Made by a program: the position numbers and the translations under genes
Assembly (NCBI GenBank): GCA_029255685.2
Contig: CM055318.2
Span: 5,213,001-5,277,000, forward strand
Source: Silene conica
Lineage: Eukaryota > Streptophyta > Magnoliopsida > Caryophyllales > Caryophyllaceae
DNA length: 64,000 nt
Direction: 5' to 3'
The notes under the pieces: generated by a model
What the model saw: only the letters and a program-made list of their open reading frames with translations
What the model was told of the DNA's origin: nothing
The model's database searches: none
Shown here: positions 33,549 to 45,715 of the stretch, in pieces
Position numbering within the stretch: position 1 is the first letter of the stretch
Layout of the letters: each line of letters begins with the position of its first letter

Positions 33549-35859
33549 AGTACAATGTGTGTGAAATAAGATTGAATGTATCATTTGTATGATTTTTTAT
33601 TTTATTTTTTTTGGGGAAATTGGATTATTCTTTTGTATTTATTCATCAAGATATGGTAGTTTTAAGTCATGTAAGAATTTTGATTTTGTTTTTCATATGT
33701 AACTAAATTTTGGCAATGTTAGTATGATTAAAAAAAGATTATACATCAGGTAATTATGATAGGATGTTGCGTAATTTCTGTCTTTTATTTTGATTTTTGA
33801 TTTAGTTAATGCGCCAATCGCATAATTTCACATAAAATAACAATTCATAAGGATATGCATTCATACATGTAGTCAATGGATGTTTCCAAATTTTGTTTGC
33901 TTGTTGATTACTATCATTAGTTGATATATAAGAACCGTTTTTTTAACGTGTATTTTAGTAATTTAATTTTGTTAACATTGGATATATATACTAGTAAAAT
34001 GAGAAAAAGGAATATACATCGGATGTAGTATCTCTAATTTTCTATTTTTGGAGATATATGTACTTTTTTGAGCTTATTACCTCAAATTTTATTTGTTTTT
34101 GAGCAATTGTATTTTTTCTTTTTTTAACATATTAAAGTTTATAAGTTATATTTCAGTTTTTTTGGTCATAACTCAAATTCAAGTAAATTTATATGTAATA
34201 TTTTTGAGTTTATTGTGAATTTTTAGAGTTTAATGTTTACATAAATAAATTCAGAAACTTTATAGTACAACTCATAATTTCTAAAGCAAAACTCAAAAAC
34301 TTTACTATAATGTTCAGAATCTATAAAATTTAAGGTAATATATCGAATGTATCATCCACTTACTGTAGTAAAACAGAGTAAATGCTACATTATGTTGATC
34401 GCTAAAGAGGGAAAGCCCTTCCCTATGAAGTAAAAAGAATGAAATGTGGGAAAAGCCATCTAATAATTTGTGATAATAATGCCTATTTGTGTAATAATGT
34501 ACCATTGTTGGCTTCAAATGCATGACCCATGTTTTAGCATTAATTTTGGAGTCATATAATTAGTTTTGAAAATGTTGAGTAATTTACTAAGAGATGGTAT
34601 ATGTACTCGGCGTAACTATATGACAAGTCAAACATACTAGGAATACACTCCACAGTGATATTTGACTGTAATTGCAACTTTTTTTTTTATTTTTTGTGAA
34701 ATTAAAACGAAAATGACAAGCCATTAGCCACACGAATCCCAAGTACAATAGGTTGCAAGGGGATTGTAGATTTGTAGGATGCCCTTATTTATACTTTCAA
34801 GGTTCAACCTACCCAATACGTCTTATCCGAATAATAAGAGACGCGCTTTTTCACATACGGATTTTACTCTTTCACATACGATTTTTACCATCCTATCCTT
34901 GTCATTTTTTTAACATTCATTCCATTAATTTTGATTTTCTCCCTTCTTCATCCTCTTAAACCAACTACCCGTTTACTGTTCCTCTGTCATCAACTCCGTT
35001 GACCGTCGTCAAACCTGAAACTTTGTTTATTAAAATTGATAATTTAACTGAAATTTTCTTTTATTAAAAAGTTGTTTCTTAATTAAAAAAAGAAAATACA
35101 AATGTTAATTTACCTGGAAAAACTCGTAGGCACAACTATGCAAGTTTACACTAATTTTGCGGGATAAGTGTTCGTGCTACCCGATAACTCCACCAATATA
35201 GGAGTATTCAGGGACGAAGCTAGGGTAAGATAATAACTTGGGCCACTTTTTATTTCACTTTTATACTCATTTATTAAAGCCCTCGTATCATTATTCTACA
35301 TTTTTCGATATTAACTAAGATTTCTAAATTTGGTTGACTTTTAAGTATTTACCACTACACCACTTCAACAATTATGCTATATAATACTACTATTTAATAC
35401 TTGACCTTGAAATTCTTACCAAACAGCGGCCCTACAACCTGCCTTAGCTTCGTCTCTGCGAGTATTACACTTGCACCTACTACTACATTTGACCAAAAAT
35501 TATCTTCACATAATTCAGTCAATAAAACGTACTCCGCGGTCCACACTACTAGCTTATAAGAATACTTGCAATATTTAAGTATGCAACAATGTACAAAATG
35601 TGTAACATGCATGGACCGTACTACCAACTACATGTTCAAACGTCTTCACGCAAAACGAAGTAGATATAACCGCGTCGATAATATAAGACCCCTTCCTCCT
35701 ACCCGCGTACTTCATTTTCATAATGCCAACAATCATGAATATATATAACAACATGAACGTTTTAGTTCTAAGCTCAAAATATATCAACTTAAAAATTTAT
35801 ACAAGAATAAAACGGTAAACAAGAGACTGAGACGGAATAAATAGTCCAGAAAACAAATA
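33549..35859. other. Spacer between the VOC paralogues
   Basis: AT-rich, with no gene supported. It must contain the copy 1 terminator and copy 2 promoter. A short sequence at 34391-34430 (tgttgatcgctaaagagggaaagccc) resembles one at 37557-37583 downstream of copy 2, so homology between the repeat units extends beyond the genes. Confidence 0.5.
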
Positions 35860-36778
35860 ATGGGAAGTTTAGGACATGGTGCATTGCCTCTTCTTTCTTT
35901 GAATCATGTTTCTTATGTCTGTAAATCGTTGGCTGATTCCGTTACATTTTATGTCGATGTTTTGGGTTTTGGTCTTATTAAACGTCCCTCGTCTTTCCAA
36001 TTTGAAGGAGCCTGGTACGATAACTATGTACTCATCTCTTTAACTTGTCGCTTTTAGAGTTTTATGTTCTGTTATTTCTGGCTTAATTTCACCTCTTTTT
36101 AATTTTGTTTGGTTGTATTTCGTTAAGTTTTATTTACGTTTAATTAATTATATTCAATTAATCTTTTCACAAAATTAACTTTTAATTCAACTAAATTCAC
36201 TTTAGCTCATTTCCACCCAATTCAGTTCAATTAGCTCTACTCCAATTAATTTAATTCAGCTCGTTTCAGTCGAAAAGAACAGGACCTTTAGTACGTAGTT
36301 AATAAAGGTTGAGTAAAATTAATGTTATCATCTAATATAATATTTCAGGTTATTCAACTATGGAATCGGAATTCATTTATTAGAGTCCAAAAACTATCAA
36401 CGGAGGACAAGCAAGATAAACCCTAAGGAGAACCACATTTCGTTCCAATGCTCGGACATGAATATCGTGATCAAGAAATTAGAGGTAATGGGAATCGAAT
36501 ATGTGACAGCGCAAGTCGAAGAAGGCGGTATTAAGGTCGATCAGTTGTTTTTCCATGACCCGGATGGTTACATGGTTGAAATATGTAACTGTGATAATAT
36601 ACCTATTCTTCCTCTTTCTTCTTGCCCTCTCAAAAGTCCGAAAGCAGCGACACCAACACAGAAGACGATGTATGCGAACGCTAACAATGGTTCTTCAGAG
36701 GTTCATTGTTCGAGTGAAGTATTAGAATCCGAAATGATGGAAAGCTTGATGATGGGTATCATCAACATTGGGTTTTAG
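35860..36778 (+). CDS. VOC-superfamily (glyoxalase I-like) protein, copy 2
   Basis: Tandem paralogue of the gene at 32789-33548, of the same fold and presumed role. Exons 35860-36014 and 36349-36778 (intron again splits the Trp codon) give 194 residues. All four metal-ligand positions are kept (H16, E64, H81, E129). It is nearly identical to copy 1 through the domain, with a handful of changes such as TDSVRF versus ADSVTF, but lacks about 23 residues after MGSLG. Its intron is 334 bp against 106 bp in copy 1, because a MITE (36064-36287) lies in it. Another MITE lies about 20 bases after the stop codon. The frame is intact, so both copies could be functional. Confidence 0.9.
36064..36287 (+). 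mobile_element. MITE, GGCCCTGTTTTTTC family, copy 2, in VOC intron
   Basis: Matches the element at 30132-30353 nearly throughout: gttctgttatttctggctta at the left and cagtcgaaaagaacaggacc at the right. It accounts for most of the extra length of the copy 2 intron. Confidence 0.75.
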
Positions 36779-36799
36779 TACAAAGTGCGTGAAATAAAG

Positions 36800-36977
36800 T
36801 GTGTGTTTGGCCTAACTTTTGAAAGTGTTTTAAAAGTAGTTTTTAAAAAACTCAAAAACCAGCATTTTGTCCTCAAAAATAGAAATAACAATTTCACTTT
36901 TCTAGTTTTAAAAAACACTTTTAAAAAATTAAGCTTCAAAAACAAAACTTTTTTTTTAAGAAGTTCGGTCAAACATG
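36800..36977. mobile_element. hAT-type MITE (GTGTTTGGCC ends) in VOC copy 2 3' region
   Basis: The left end gtgtgtttggcctaacttttg and the right end gaagttcggtcaaacatgc are inverted copies of the common plant GTGTTTGGCCAAACTTT type. The copy 1 sequence at the matching place (gaaataagattgaatgtatc, about 33564-33583) is an empty site, which shows that this is an insertion after the gene duplication. Confidence 0.75.
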
Positions 36978-37601
36978 CTCAAAATGAATACATCATGTGT
37001 AATTGTGTATATGGATTTTTGTCGTACCTAAGCTGAGGAACGGTCCGTGTGATACTATTTTATTTATTCATGAAAATTTTATTTTAGGTAATGTAAGAAT
37101 TTTTGTTTTAATATGTATAATTGGCAATGCTAGTAATTAAATTACAAATAATATGTACGAGTGTCTATTTTGTAAGATTGTTGTGAAAAGTTGAATCTTA
37201 TATATCAAATTTAACAATTTTTGAAAAATAAAATTGGTTGTTTTGTAATAATTATTTTTGCATTTTCTTACGTGTAATACATGACGTTTTCAAATTTTGT
37301 TTGCTTAACGATATGAAAACTCAAGAGTAGTAGCGAGTCGACTCTTAGATTTTCATGAATTGAAAATTATATGAATTGTGACTTTGTGAGTTGTTTACAT
37401 ATGTACTCTTTTATTGTTTAGTATATTAAAAATAATAATTAAACAATTCTAAATTTTGTCGATGTTGAGCATACCATAAAACTTGGGTGAAAGTCCCAAG
37501 AGATCCTTTTGTAACAATAATGTATCTCCTTGTTATAGCTTCTCCTTGTTATCTTAGGTTGATTGCTAAAGTGGGAAAGTCCTTTTGTAACAATAATGTA
37601 T
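36978..37601. other. Intergenic with partial repeat copies
   Basis: No gene. At about 37477-37525 a 30-bp piece of the neighbouring SINE head (aaacttgggtgaaagtcccaagagatcc) is joined directly to a copy of the SINE's target flank (ttttgtaacaataatgtatct), whose other copy is at 37583-37603. Confidence 0.55.
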
Positions 37602-37859
37602 CTTTAGCCCGTAAGGATGTAGTCTAGTGGTTAAAACTTGGGTGAAAGTCCCAGGAGATCCGGCTTCAAATCTCCCCAAGAGCAAAATCTTGTAGAGTAT
37701 TTTTAGCCTGAGTTCAGTCTTAAATAGACTTCGAGTCTGTCACCCTCGGATGGTTTACCTGGTGTATGTGATTTGCAGGCTATCACATATAACCGCTGGT
37801 TTACCCAGTGCGCACCAAAGATAGCGGCTGCGGTTCCCTCGTCATTAAAAAAAAAAAAA
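37602..37859 (+). mobile_element. tRNA-type SINE, about 258 bp
   Basis: A box TAGTCTAGTGG at about 37621-37631, B box-like GGCTTCAAATCTCC near 37663, and an A tail of about 15 at the 3' end. Flanks aacaataatgtat (37589-37601) and aacaagtaatgtat (about 37860-37873) are a target duplication differing by one base. Its head is similar to the SINE at 10820-10951, but the body is longer. Confidence 0.85.
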
Positions 37860-37900
37860 AACAAGTAATGTATGACTCGTGATTTGATTTTGAAAAATGA

Positions 37901-38120
37901 TTTTTTTTTGTTTGATGACGAGAGAGATGAATCTTCGAGCCCATACATTTTCGCACCGTCACATGGACCATGTAAACCTAAACCACCTCTTTGGGGGTTG
38001 TAGCCTGTAGTGGCCAAGGGGTTATCACCCTAACGGGTAGTCGAACGTATGACCTCTCAACCCCTGCATTTTTGCAAGTTTCAAGGTTTAATCCAGTTAC
38101 CACTGTACTAATAGCACTTG
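37901..38120 (-). mobile_element. tRNA-type SINE, minus strand
   Basis: Read on the minus strand it has an A box (TAGTACAGTGG, about 38111-38101), a B box-like CGTTCGACTACCC near 38045-38033, and an A tail seen as a T run at 37901-37909. The flanks share tttgaaaaa (about 37889-37897 and 38122-38130), a probable target duplication. It lies tail to tail with the SINE at 37602-37859. Confidence 0.75.
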
Positions 38121-38130
38121 GTTTGAAAAA

Positions 38131-38846
38131 CAATTTATACATTTATTAATCGTATACAGATTTACAGAATATGTCACCGTTTTTAAAAGATTGTGATTTG
38201 TATCTAATCACAATGTCTAGCAATTTTTAATTTGAAATGACACACAATTAAAATTTCCTGGTTGACATAACAAGAATCCAATTTCTTTAACATTGTCTCA
38301 AAAATTATAATATATAATAATTCTTTATCTTCTAAGCTTAAAATAATATACTTATTGTCTCACAAGTAATACTAGTTGTACGATGAGAATCTGAACTTTT
38401 AAATAAAGTATAGGAGTTTTATTTTTATAGAATATGAGTTTTATTAGAAAATATCTAATTCCACCCATTTACACAATTAAATATAAACTTTGAATTAAAT
38501 TAGGAAAAATATCCAAAAATTCAGATACTTATACCTTAATTATACACATTGTTACCTCACAAATTCTAACTGAAGACGGGTCAAGTAATACCCAAATGAT
38601 TAGATAAGACAAAAGCGTAATGCTAGCAATTTGCTCTTGTCCTATCAACCGACTTGGGTATTATTTAACCTGTTTTTAACTTATGATAAATACACCCGTC
38701 TTTAATAAAACTTACTTATATATGGATAGCTACGTGGTTTGTGTTATGTTATGAACGCATGGACCGCAACTTTTGACCATTTAATTAACATACTCGGACA
38801 GTTGAAGAAAATACACTCCATAGTTCATAGTCCACATTACTATGGG
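38131..38846. other. Intergenic, AT-rich, no gene seen
   Basis: No supported coding region. Patches such as agacgggtcaagtaatacccaa and its near inverse (acccgtctttaata) at about 38573-38705 suggest a small inverted-repeat element, but the ends are unclear. Confidence 0.4.
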
Positions 38847-39434
38847 TAGGGGTGTTCATTCGCGGTTCGGTTCACCAAACCGTATATTTAATTCGGTTTG
38901 CACACGGTTCGGTTTGGCAAAACACCGAACCTAAACCGCACCGATAGGAACGGTTATAAACGGTTCGGTTAACCGTAACCACTTTAGACGGTTATTTGCG
39001 GTTCGGTAACCGGTTAACCTATAAACATGTTAAATATATTTTTTCTTTAGTTTTCGAGAGTTTTATCTAGTAGTTTAATTAAGTTTTTAATATTTAATTA
39101 TACTCAATAATAAAGTTAATTAGGGAAACTTTAATATTAATCATTTTAACCATTTTTGTATTTGAAAACACTTTTTAATTAACCAAAAGAAAAAAATTTA
39201 TATAGTATTTTAATTTTTTGCTTACTTTTTTGTGAACGGTTCGGTTCGCGGTTAACCTCTTTTCTAAAATTGCGAACCTCAACCGAACCTTGTACATGAT
39301 AAATTTAACGGTTCGGTTCACCGAACCGCTTTGTCAAAACGGTTCGGTTAATCGAACCTTAAAAATGTACGGTTTTTCGGTTTTTCGGTTTTACGGTTTG
39401 GTTATTGCGGTTCGGTTTATTATGAACAACCCTA
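38847..39434. mobile_element. Non-autonomous hAT element (MITE), 588 bp
   Basis: The ends TAGGGGTGTTCATTCGCGG and TTATGAACAACCCTA are inverted copies, and the first 14 bases match the hAT MITE at 8833-9377. Flanks ctatggg (38840-38846) and ctaatggg (39435-39442) are an 8-bp duplication with one base lost. Both subterminal regions are dense in CGGTTCGG/CCGAACCG words. The centre is AT-rich and non-coding. Confidence 0.85.
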
Positions 39435-39466
39435 CTAATGGGGACTTGGGGAGTAACTAGTAAGTA

Positions 39467-39724
39467 CTTCCTTCATTTTTTTTATATCACCCCATTTCTT
39501 TATACACGTTTGCCGATATTCATTTTGTTTTGATTATATCTTTAGTTGTATACTACTAAAAATTACAAAAATTTGATATTCTTAATCCTCTTTTCAAGAC
39601 AATCCAAAAAAGATCTCACATTAATATATTTCCATTAACGGATTGAGAGAAAACTGACGTTAAATATTCGATTGTGAATAATGTCCAAAAATGAAATTGG
39701 ATGATATAAAAGAACTTAAGGAAG
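39467..39724. mobile_element. Stowaway-like MITE
   Basis: The ends CTTCCTTCATTTTTTTTATATCAC and GATATAAAAGAACTTAAGGAAG are imperfect inverted copies, with TA on each side (39465-39466 and 39725-39726). A further Stowaway-like end (cttcctccattc) follows directly at 39727 without a matching partner. Confidence 0.65.
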
Positions 39725-39726
39725 TA

Positions 39727-40210
39727 CTTCCTCCATTCAAATCCAATCTACACTTATTCCATTTTAATCCATTCATATCCAAACTACCACTTTCCTATTA
39801 AAGCCTAAAAAATTACTAAAGTGTCCTTATGAATATCAATTATTTACACAAAATGTCATTGAATGGCCCACCATTAATCAACTATCACCCATCATATTTA
39901 TTAAAGCAACAACCACAGAGTCAATGGAAGTGTATAGGACCAGTGGTCAATGTGTTCCGGGCTAAGATGAATAAATTATGATTTGTCATCAACCAAGAGT
40001 TCTATGGTAGAACCGGTTTAACCCACCAAACCATATCTTTGGGTCGGAGTTCCAGTGGTTCACGATTTCGGGGTATGGGTTTGGGTCTTGGAATCATTTA
40101 TAAAATTGGATAGAGGTCATTTTATAGATGAAATAACTTGTCAATCTCATTTACAAGTTTACAAAACGATAAATGTTAATTTTTCCTTCATCTCTTGTAG
40201 TAATTGAAAA
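39727..40210. other. Region upstream of copia element A
   Basis: No gene. It begins with a one-sided Stowaway-like terminus. The last part before 40211 probably belongs to the leader of copia element A, but no 5' LTR or primer-binding site is present, so the border of the element is not visible. Confidence 0.4.
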
Positions 40211-41512
40211 ATGGATGCTTTCAATAATCTCATTCCTATCACCATTGATAACTGGCAAAAATACTGTGAAGATGATCCGACTAGAGAATTGCGCTTTACG
40301 ATCGACAACAATGGAAAACTTTGTCTAGTAACCACTTCTGCTCCGACTAAACAAATCGTGATGACTGATCATGATTATGATAAACTTGTCTCTCAAATGA
40401 ACTCAATGTCTTTAGAAACAAAAGGAGATGAGGAGATGAGTGGGAGCACAAGTGGAACACCTCTTTCCATTAAGAATGGAAGAAAGTTTAAAAGGATAAA
40501 GAGAGGAAAGCGACCCATGAAGGGAGTAGCTAGTGGGACTACTACAACCAAAAAGAGGGGTGCTAAACCTTCAGAAATTTGTCACCATTGTTTTGAGTTT
40601 GGCCATTGGAGGCGTAACTGCCCCACATATTTGGAGGACATCAAAGATGGAATCATCACTCCAAAGAGTAAGACTCTAAGTGAAATATATGTTATTGACA
40701 TTAATTTCACCTCCTCTATAACATGGGTATTAGATACTGGTTGTGGATCTCACCTTTGTAATCATTTACAGGGGCTAAGAAATGTGGAGAAGCTAGACAA
40801 AAGTGACGTGGATCTCAGACTTGGAAATGGGGCTAAGGTAGCCGCTTCTTCAAAGGGAACCTACGTATTACATTTAGCTAGTGGTTATGAGTTGTATTTG
40901 AAGGATTGTTATTATGTACCTTCTTTATCTAAAAACATCATTTCGGTTGCCATGTTAGACATGGAAGGTTTTTCATTCATGATCAAGAATAATTTATGTG
41001 AAATACATCGAAATGGCTTGGTGGTAGGCCAAGCAAATTCCGTAAATGGGATTTATGTACTCAACAACTCAAAATCTATTGATGTCCATAACGTGCAAAC
41101 AAAAAGACTAAAATCAAGTGATCCAAATGAATCGTTCATTTGGCATTGCCGTCTAGGTCACATAAATGAAAATCGCATTAAGAGATTAGTATCGACTAAT
41201 ATCATCAAACCATTCGATTACATATCATATGGAGTATGCGAATCATGTCTTCTTGGTAAGATGACTCGATCACCTTTTAGTGGAAAAGGTGAGAGAGCCA
41301 GTGACTTGTTAGGACTAATACATACCGATGTGTGTGGTCCAATGACAATCACCGCAAGAGGAAATTATGACTACTTTATCACTTTTACTGACGATTTAAG
41401 TAGATATGGGTATATCTACTTAATCAAATACAAAAGTGAAGCATTTGAAAAGTTCAAAGAATTTCAAAATGAAGTAGAGAACCAAACAAATAGAAAGATC
41501 AAAGCACTTTGA
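40211..41512 (+). pseudogene. Copia A gag-protease-integrase part, cut short by a stop codon
   Basis: Open frame of 433 residues. The gag part is shorter than in normal copia elements and lacks most of the gag-polypeptide domain, but keeps a CCHC zinc knuckle (CHHCFEFGHWRRNC, about 124-137). The protease follows with its active site WVLDTGCGSHLC (about 174-185), then the gag-pre-integrase domain (WHCRLGH, CESCLLGK) and the start of the integrase core (IHTDVCGPM). It ends at an in-frame TGA (41510-41512) inside the integrase core. The same reading frame stays open directly after the stop, so the polyprotein is split by a single nonsense codon. Confidence 0.85.
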
Positions 41513-43798
41513 TCAGATCGTGGTGGCGAATATCTAAGCAATGAATTTGATTCTCATTTAAAAGATTGTGGCATAGTATCACAACTTACTCCACCAGGAA
41601 CACCACAACTCAATGGTGTTTCTGAAAGGAGAAATCGAACCTTATTAGACATGGTTCGATCAATGATGAGTCTTACAGATCTCCCTGATTCATTTTGGGG
41701 ATTTGCACTCCAAACCGCAATACACTCCTTAAACAGGAGTCCGACTAAAGCCGCAAATAAAACTCCATATGAGATATGGAAAGGGAAGGTCCCGAATTTG
41801 TCATTCATTAAGATATGGGGTTGCAAGGCTTATGTTAAGAACAAGTCTTCCGATAAACTTGCACCCAAATCTGACAAATGCACATTTGTAGGATATCCAC
41901 TCAATACTCGTGCATACTACTTCTATAATTCTCAAGAAAACAAAGTGTTTGTGTCTCGAGAAGCTGTCTTCTTAGAAAGTGACTTCATTTCTAAAAGACA
42001 GAGTGGGAGAAAATTTGAACTTGAAGAAATTCAAGATCAAGAGCCACAAACAGAAGTAGAGATAACGCAAGAAAACATTCCTTCGTCATCAAATGCTGTA
42101 GTTCATGCTCCAGTACCTAGGAGGTCTGGGAGGGTGAGTCACCAACCTGAAAGATATATTGGTGTCATTGAGATAGGAGATGCTTTAGACGTTTTTCTAA
42201 TGGAAAATGATGAACCATCCACCTACAAAGGAGCTATATCTAGTCCAAACTCAGCTTTTTGGCTTGAAGCCATGAAATCCGAAATTAAATCTATGGAAGA
42301 TAATCAAGTTTGGAACTTGGTTGATTTGCCTAAGAACGTTAAACCGCTTCAGTGCAAATGGATCTTCAAAATCAAGAATGGCATAGAGGGACATGATGAT
42401 GTCTACAAAGCTAGGCTTGTAGCAAAAGGTTTCACTCAAATTCATGGTCTACACTATGATGAAACTTTTGATCCTGTTGCTATGTTGAGATCAATTCGGA
42501 TTATGTTAGCAATTGCCGCATTTCACGATTATGAAATATGGCAAATGGATGTTAAAACCGCCTTCCTAAATGGGCATTTAGAGGAGGAGGTGTACATGGT
42601 ACAACCTGAAGGTTTTAAGGATCCTAAAAATCCTAACAAAGTATGCAAGCTAAATAGGTCCATTTATGGGCTTAAGCAAGCATCAAGAAGCTGGAATCAT
42701 CGATTCAATCATGTGATAAAAGAGAATGGGTTCACTCGAAGTGTCGAAGAACCTTGTTTATACATGAAGTTCAGTGGGAGCAAAGTTGTGTTCTTAATCT
42801 TGTATGTAGACGACATACTCCTTATTGGTAACGATGTTACCATGTTGACTTCAGTCAAGGAATGGTTAGGAAAGCATTTCCAAATGAAAGATTTGGGAAA
42901 TGCACAACGCATACTGGGTATAAGGATCTTTAGAGAAAGATCCAAGAGAATATTGGCACTAAGCCAAGAATCTTATGTGGATAAGATACTTCGTCGTTTC
43001 AACATGGAAAATTCTAAGAGAGGACTAGTTCCCATGGGGAGTGGGATTTCCTTGAGCAAAACTCAATCACCCACTCCTGATCAAACAGAACATGTTGAAC
43101 AAATGAAGGACATACCCTATGCTTCAGCTGTTGGGTCAATCATGTATGCCATGACTTGTACCCGTCCAGATGTGTCATATGCTTTGAGCATGACGAGTAG
43201 ATACCAAGCCAATCCAGGTGAAAAACACTGGATAGCCGTTAAGAATATCCTTAAGTACTTGAGAAGAACTAAGGATCTATTCTTAGTGTTTGGAGGAGAA
43301 GGTGAGTTTAGTGTAAAGGGTTACACCGACTCAAGCTTTCAAACAGATGCGGATGATATGAAATCCCAAGCTGGCTTTATCTATATGATCAATGGTGGTG
43401 CCGTAAGCTGGAGAAGCTTCAAGGAGGCAGTTGTTGCAGATTCTACTACAGAGGCTGAGTATATTGCAGCATCAGAGGCTGCGAAGGAAGCTGTGTGGAT
43501 TAGGCAGTTCTTGGAAGGACTAAAGGTAGTCCCCGTAGCCAAAGATCCAATCACAATTCTTTGTGATAACAGTGGGGCTATCTTTCAAGCAAAGGAGCCC
43601 AAGTCTAGCAATAAGTCCAAACATGTACTCAGAAAATTTCATGTAATTAGAGACTTTATTGAAAGGAAGGAAGTTGCGGTTTGTAAGGTTGGGACAGAGG
43701 ATAATATTGCTGATCCTTTAACCAAGCCTTTATCGCAGGGTAAGCATGACCGACATGTAACATCCATGGGTCTTAAACGCATGCCAGATATGTACTAA
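41513..43798 (+). pseudogene. Copia A integrase C-part, reverse transcriptase and RNase H
   Basis: Continues in the frame of the preceding piece; the first ATG inside is at 41651. It holds the rest of the integrase core (DRGGEY, and the Glu in NGVSERRNR), the reverse transcriptase (about 42270-42990, active site YVDD at about 42808-42819) and copia RNase H (YTDSSF, STTEAEYIAA, ADPLTKPLS). The stop is at 43796-43798. Apart from the nonsense codon upstream this part is uninterrupted, which suggests moderate age. Confidence 0.85.
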
Positions 43799-44434
43799 AT
43801 TATGAGGATGAAATAAAGTGTTATTTTTCAAGTTGTTCATAATACATTTATCGTAATAGAGTTTAAGTACTCAAAAACCAAGGTCGTAAAATTCAAATGG
43901 GATGGTGAGACCATATTGAACCCCATTAAAGTGAATTGAATTATCATGACCTCGCCCCTAGTTGCTTAAGTGAGGTGACATCTCAATGCAACCGGATGTG
44001 TGATGCGATTGATGGCGAGTTCAATTGCCATAGGGTCATACGGGATGACTAGTCGATCACCTAGGCATAGACATGTTAAGATACATTTGCCGGGCTAATG
44101 ACCGCAGATAGAGCTCTGGCGTACTCTTATTAAAAGACTGCCTGGTCGTGGCGGGAGCATCTATCGTGTTTCACATGAGTCAGTTCTTGGACTAATGACT
44201 GTTCTCTGAGGTGGCATAGTTTTCAGATTAACTTTGATTTATGTCCTAACACCTTCGTAACTGGGGTTTATAAGGACATATTTTGGGTTATGATGGACTA
44301 TGGCCAGCCGGAAGGAATAAGGCGATTAGGAATTGTCCACCCCTTGTCAATTGCCGGCACGACCTAAGAGGACGCCATGCATTGAGTGGGAGATAGTAAT
44401 AGGGCAAGAGAATTGGTAACACACACTTGTCTCG
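43799..44434. other. Non-coding tail of copia A
   Basis: About 640 bases between the pol stop and the polypurine tract. No open frame or recognised domain. It is part of the element because the tract and LTR follow directly. Confidence 0.6.
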
Positions 44435-44448
44435 TACAAGTGGGAGAT

Positions 44449-45713
44449 TGTTGGAGGAAGTGTCCTCGACAATAGTGTGTTGACATAATTAAAACTCATT
44501 TGAATGAAACACAATTGGGAGTGTTACTCTTTTAAAGTCAACTGATCAACATTTACCGATAATGATTGGCTGTCTAGAGTTTGACATTATCGTCATATGA
44601 TGGTGGTGATCAGTTGATCCCTTAAGGTCATATCTTTAAGGAATTTCGTCTCAATGGAATAATTAATTAATATTGTATTGGATACAAATTAATTAACAAC
44701 TAGGAATTTGGAAATGATTTTGCGAGACAAATATTATTGTAATGGGATCATAATAATAACAGTCAAAGTAATAAAATGGGTTTTATTACACGGTTTCATT
44801 TATTCGTTTAGGAAACGATTAAATTGAGAATGAACACGGTTGATCATAATATTACAAAGAGTTGTGATTAAAATTATGATATTACATTTTTATAAAGTGG
44901 TAATTTCGAATTACTACTAGTATTATTTAAATGTTGTAAAATTGTGAATTATGAATTTTAAGAGTTAAAATTACCTAATTAACAAATTGGGTCATGTGTT
45001 ATGAAACATATGTGACATGTTACATATCAACACAATTGACAAAGACAAAATGGGTCTATGACAAACCCATTTCAGCCGTGACATTGGTAGTATTAGGGCA
45101 TTGTGTATTTTGTACACAAAACCTATGTGATAGGTGTGTAAGAGGGATGTAAGGCATATTGCTTACTTTTGTGTAAGTGATAGAAGGCCATGCATAGGCC
45201 ATGGGGTTGCTTGATGGCCGGCTAGTGTGCATGAGCAAGCAAGCTCATCATGCTTCTATTATATATACACAAAATGCCTCTTGGTTTAAGGAGTGTCTAT
45301 ATGCTTGTGCACCATTTCATACTACCAAAAACACATTCTACATAGAAATTAGTTTTCTAGTATGGCAAAATCATTCAACCACTAATAATATTAAGAAGTA
45401 ATATTATTAATATTTCTAGTATACTTGTACTAATTTTCTAGTAACAAAATTAGTATTAGTTTGAGATCGGGTCCTTGATACGCACCTTTAGGAGACGATT
45501 TTTGTTAGATCGTTTAAGGGTAATTTCGGTGGCTTGAAGACTCAAATAATAGGTGATTATTGAGTATAAACCTTCTAAAACCAATGTAAGGACTATCTCA
45601 TCTTATGATATCATCTTGCATGCATAAGATCCATTTAAGTTTTATGACCTAAACTTAAAGAAACAAAACTCATATTAGATTTGAGTATAAAATCAGGAAC
45701 TTAGTTTCCAACA
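44449..45713 (+). repeat. Copia A LTR, 1265 bp
   Basis: Begins TGTTGGAGGAAGTGTCC directly after a polypurine tract and ends AACTTAGTTTCCAACA, so the termini TGTTGGA/TCCAACA are perfect inverted repeats. A TATA-like tattatatatac near 45256 may mark the element's promoter. No partner LTR is present in the window. Confidence 0.85.
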
Positions 45714-45715
45714 AT

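Noticed and set aside
37703-38017. 104-codon minus-strand open frame
   Set aside because: It runs across two adjacent SINEs in opposite directions.
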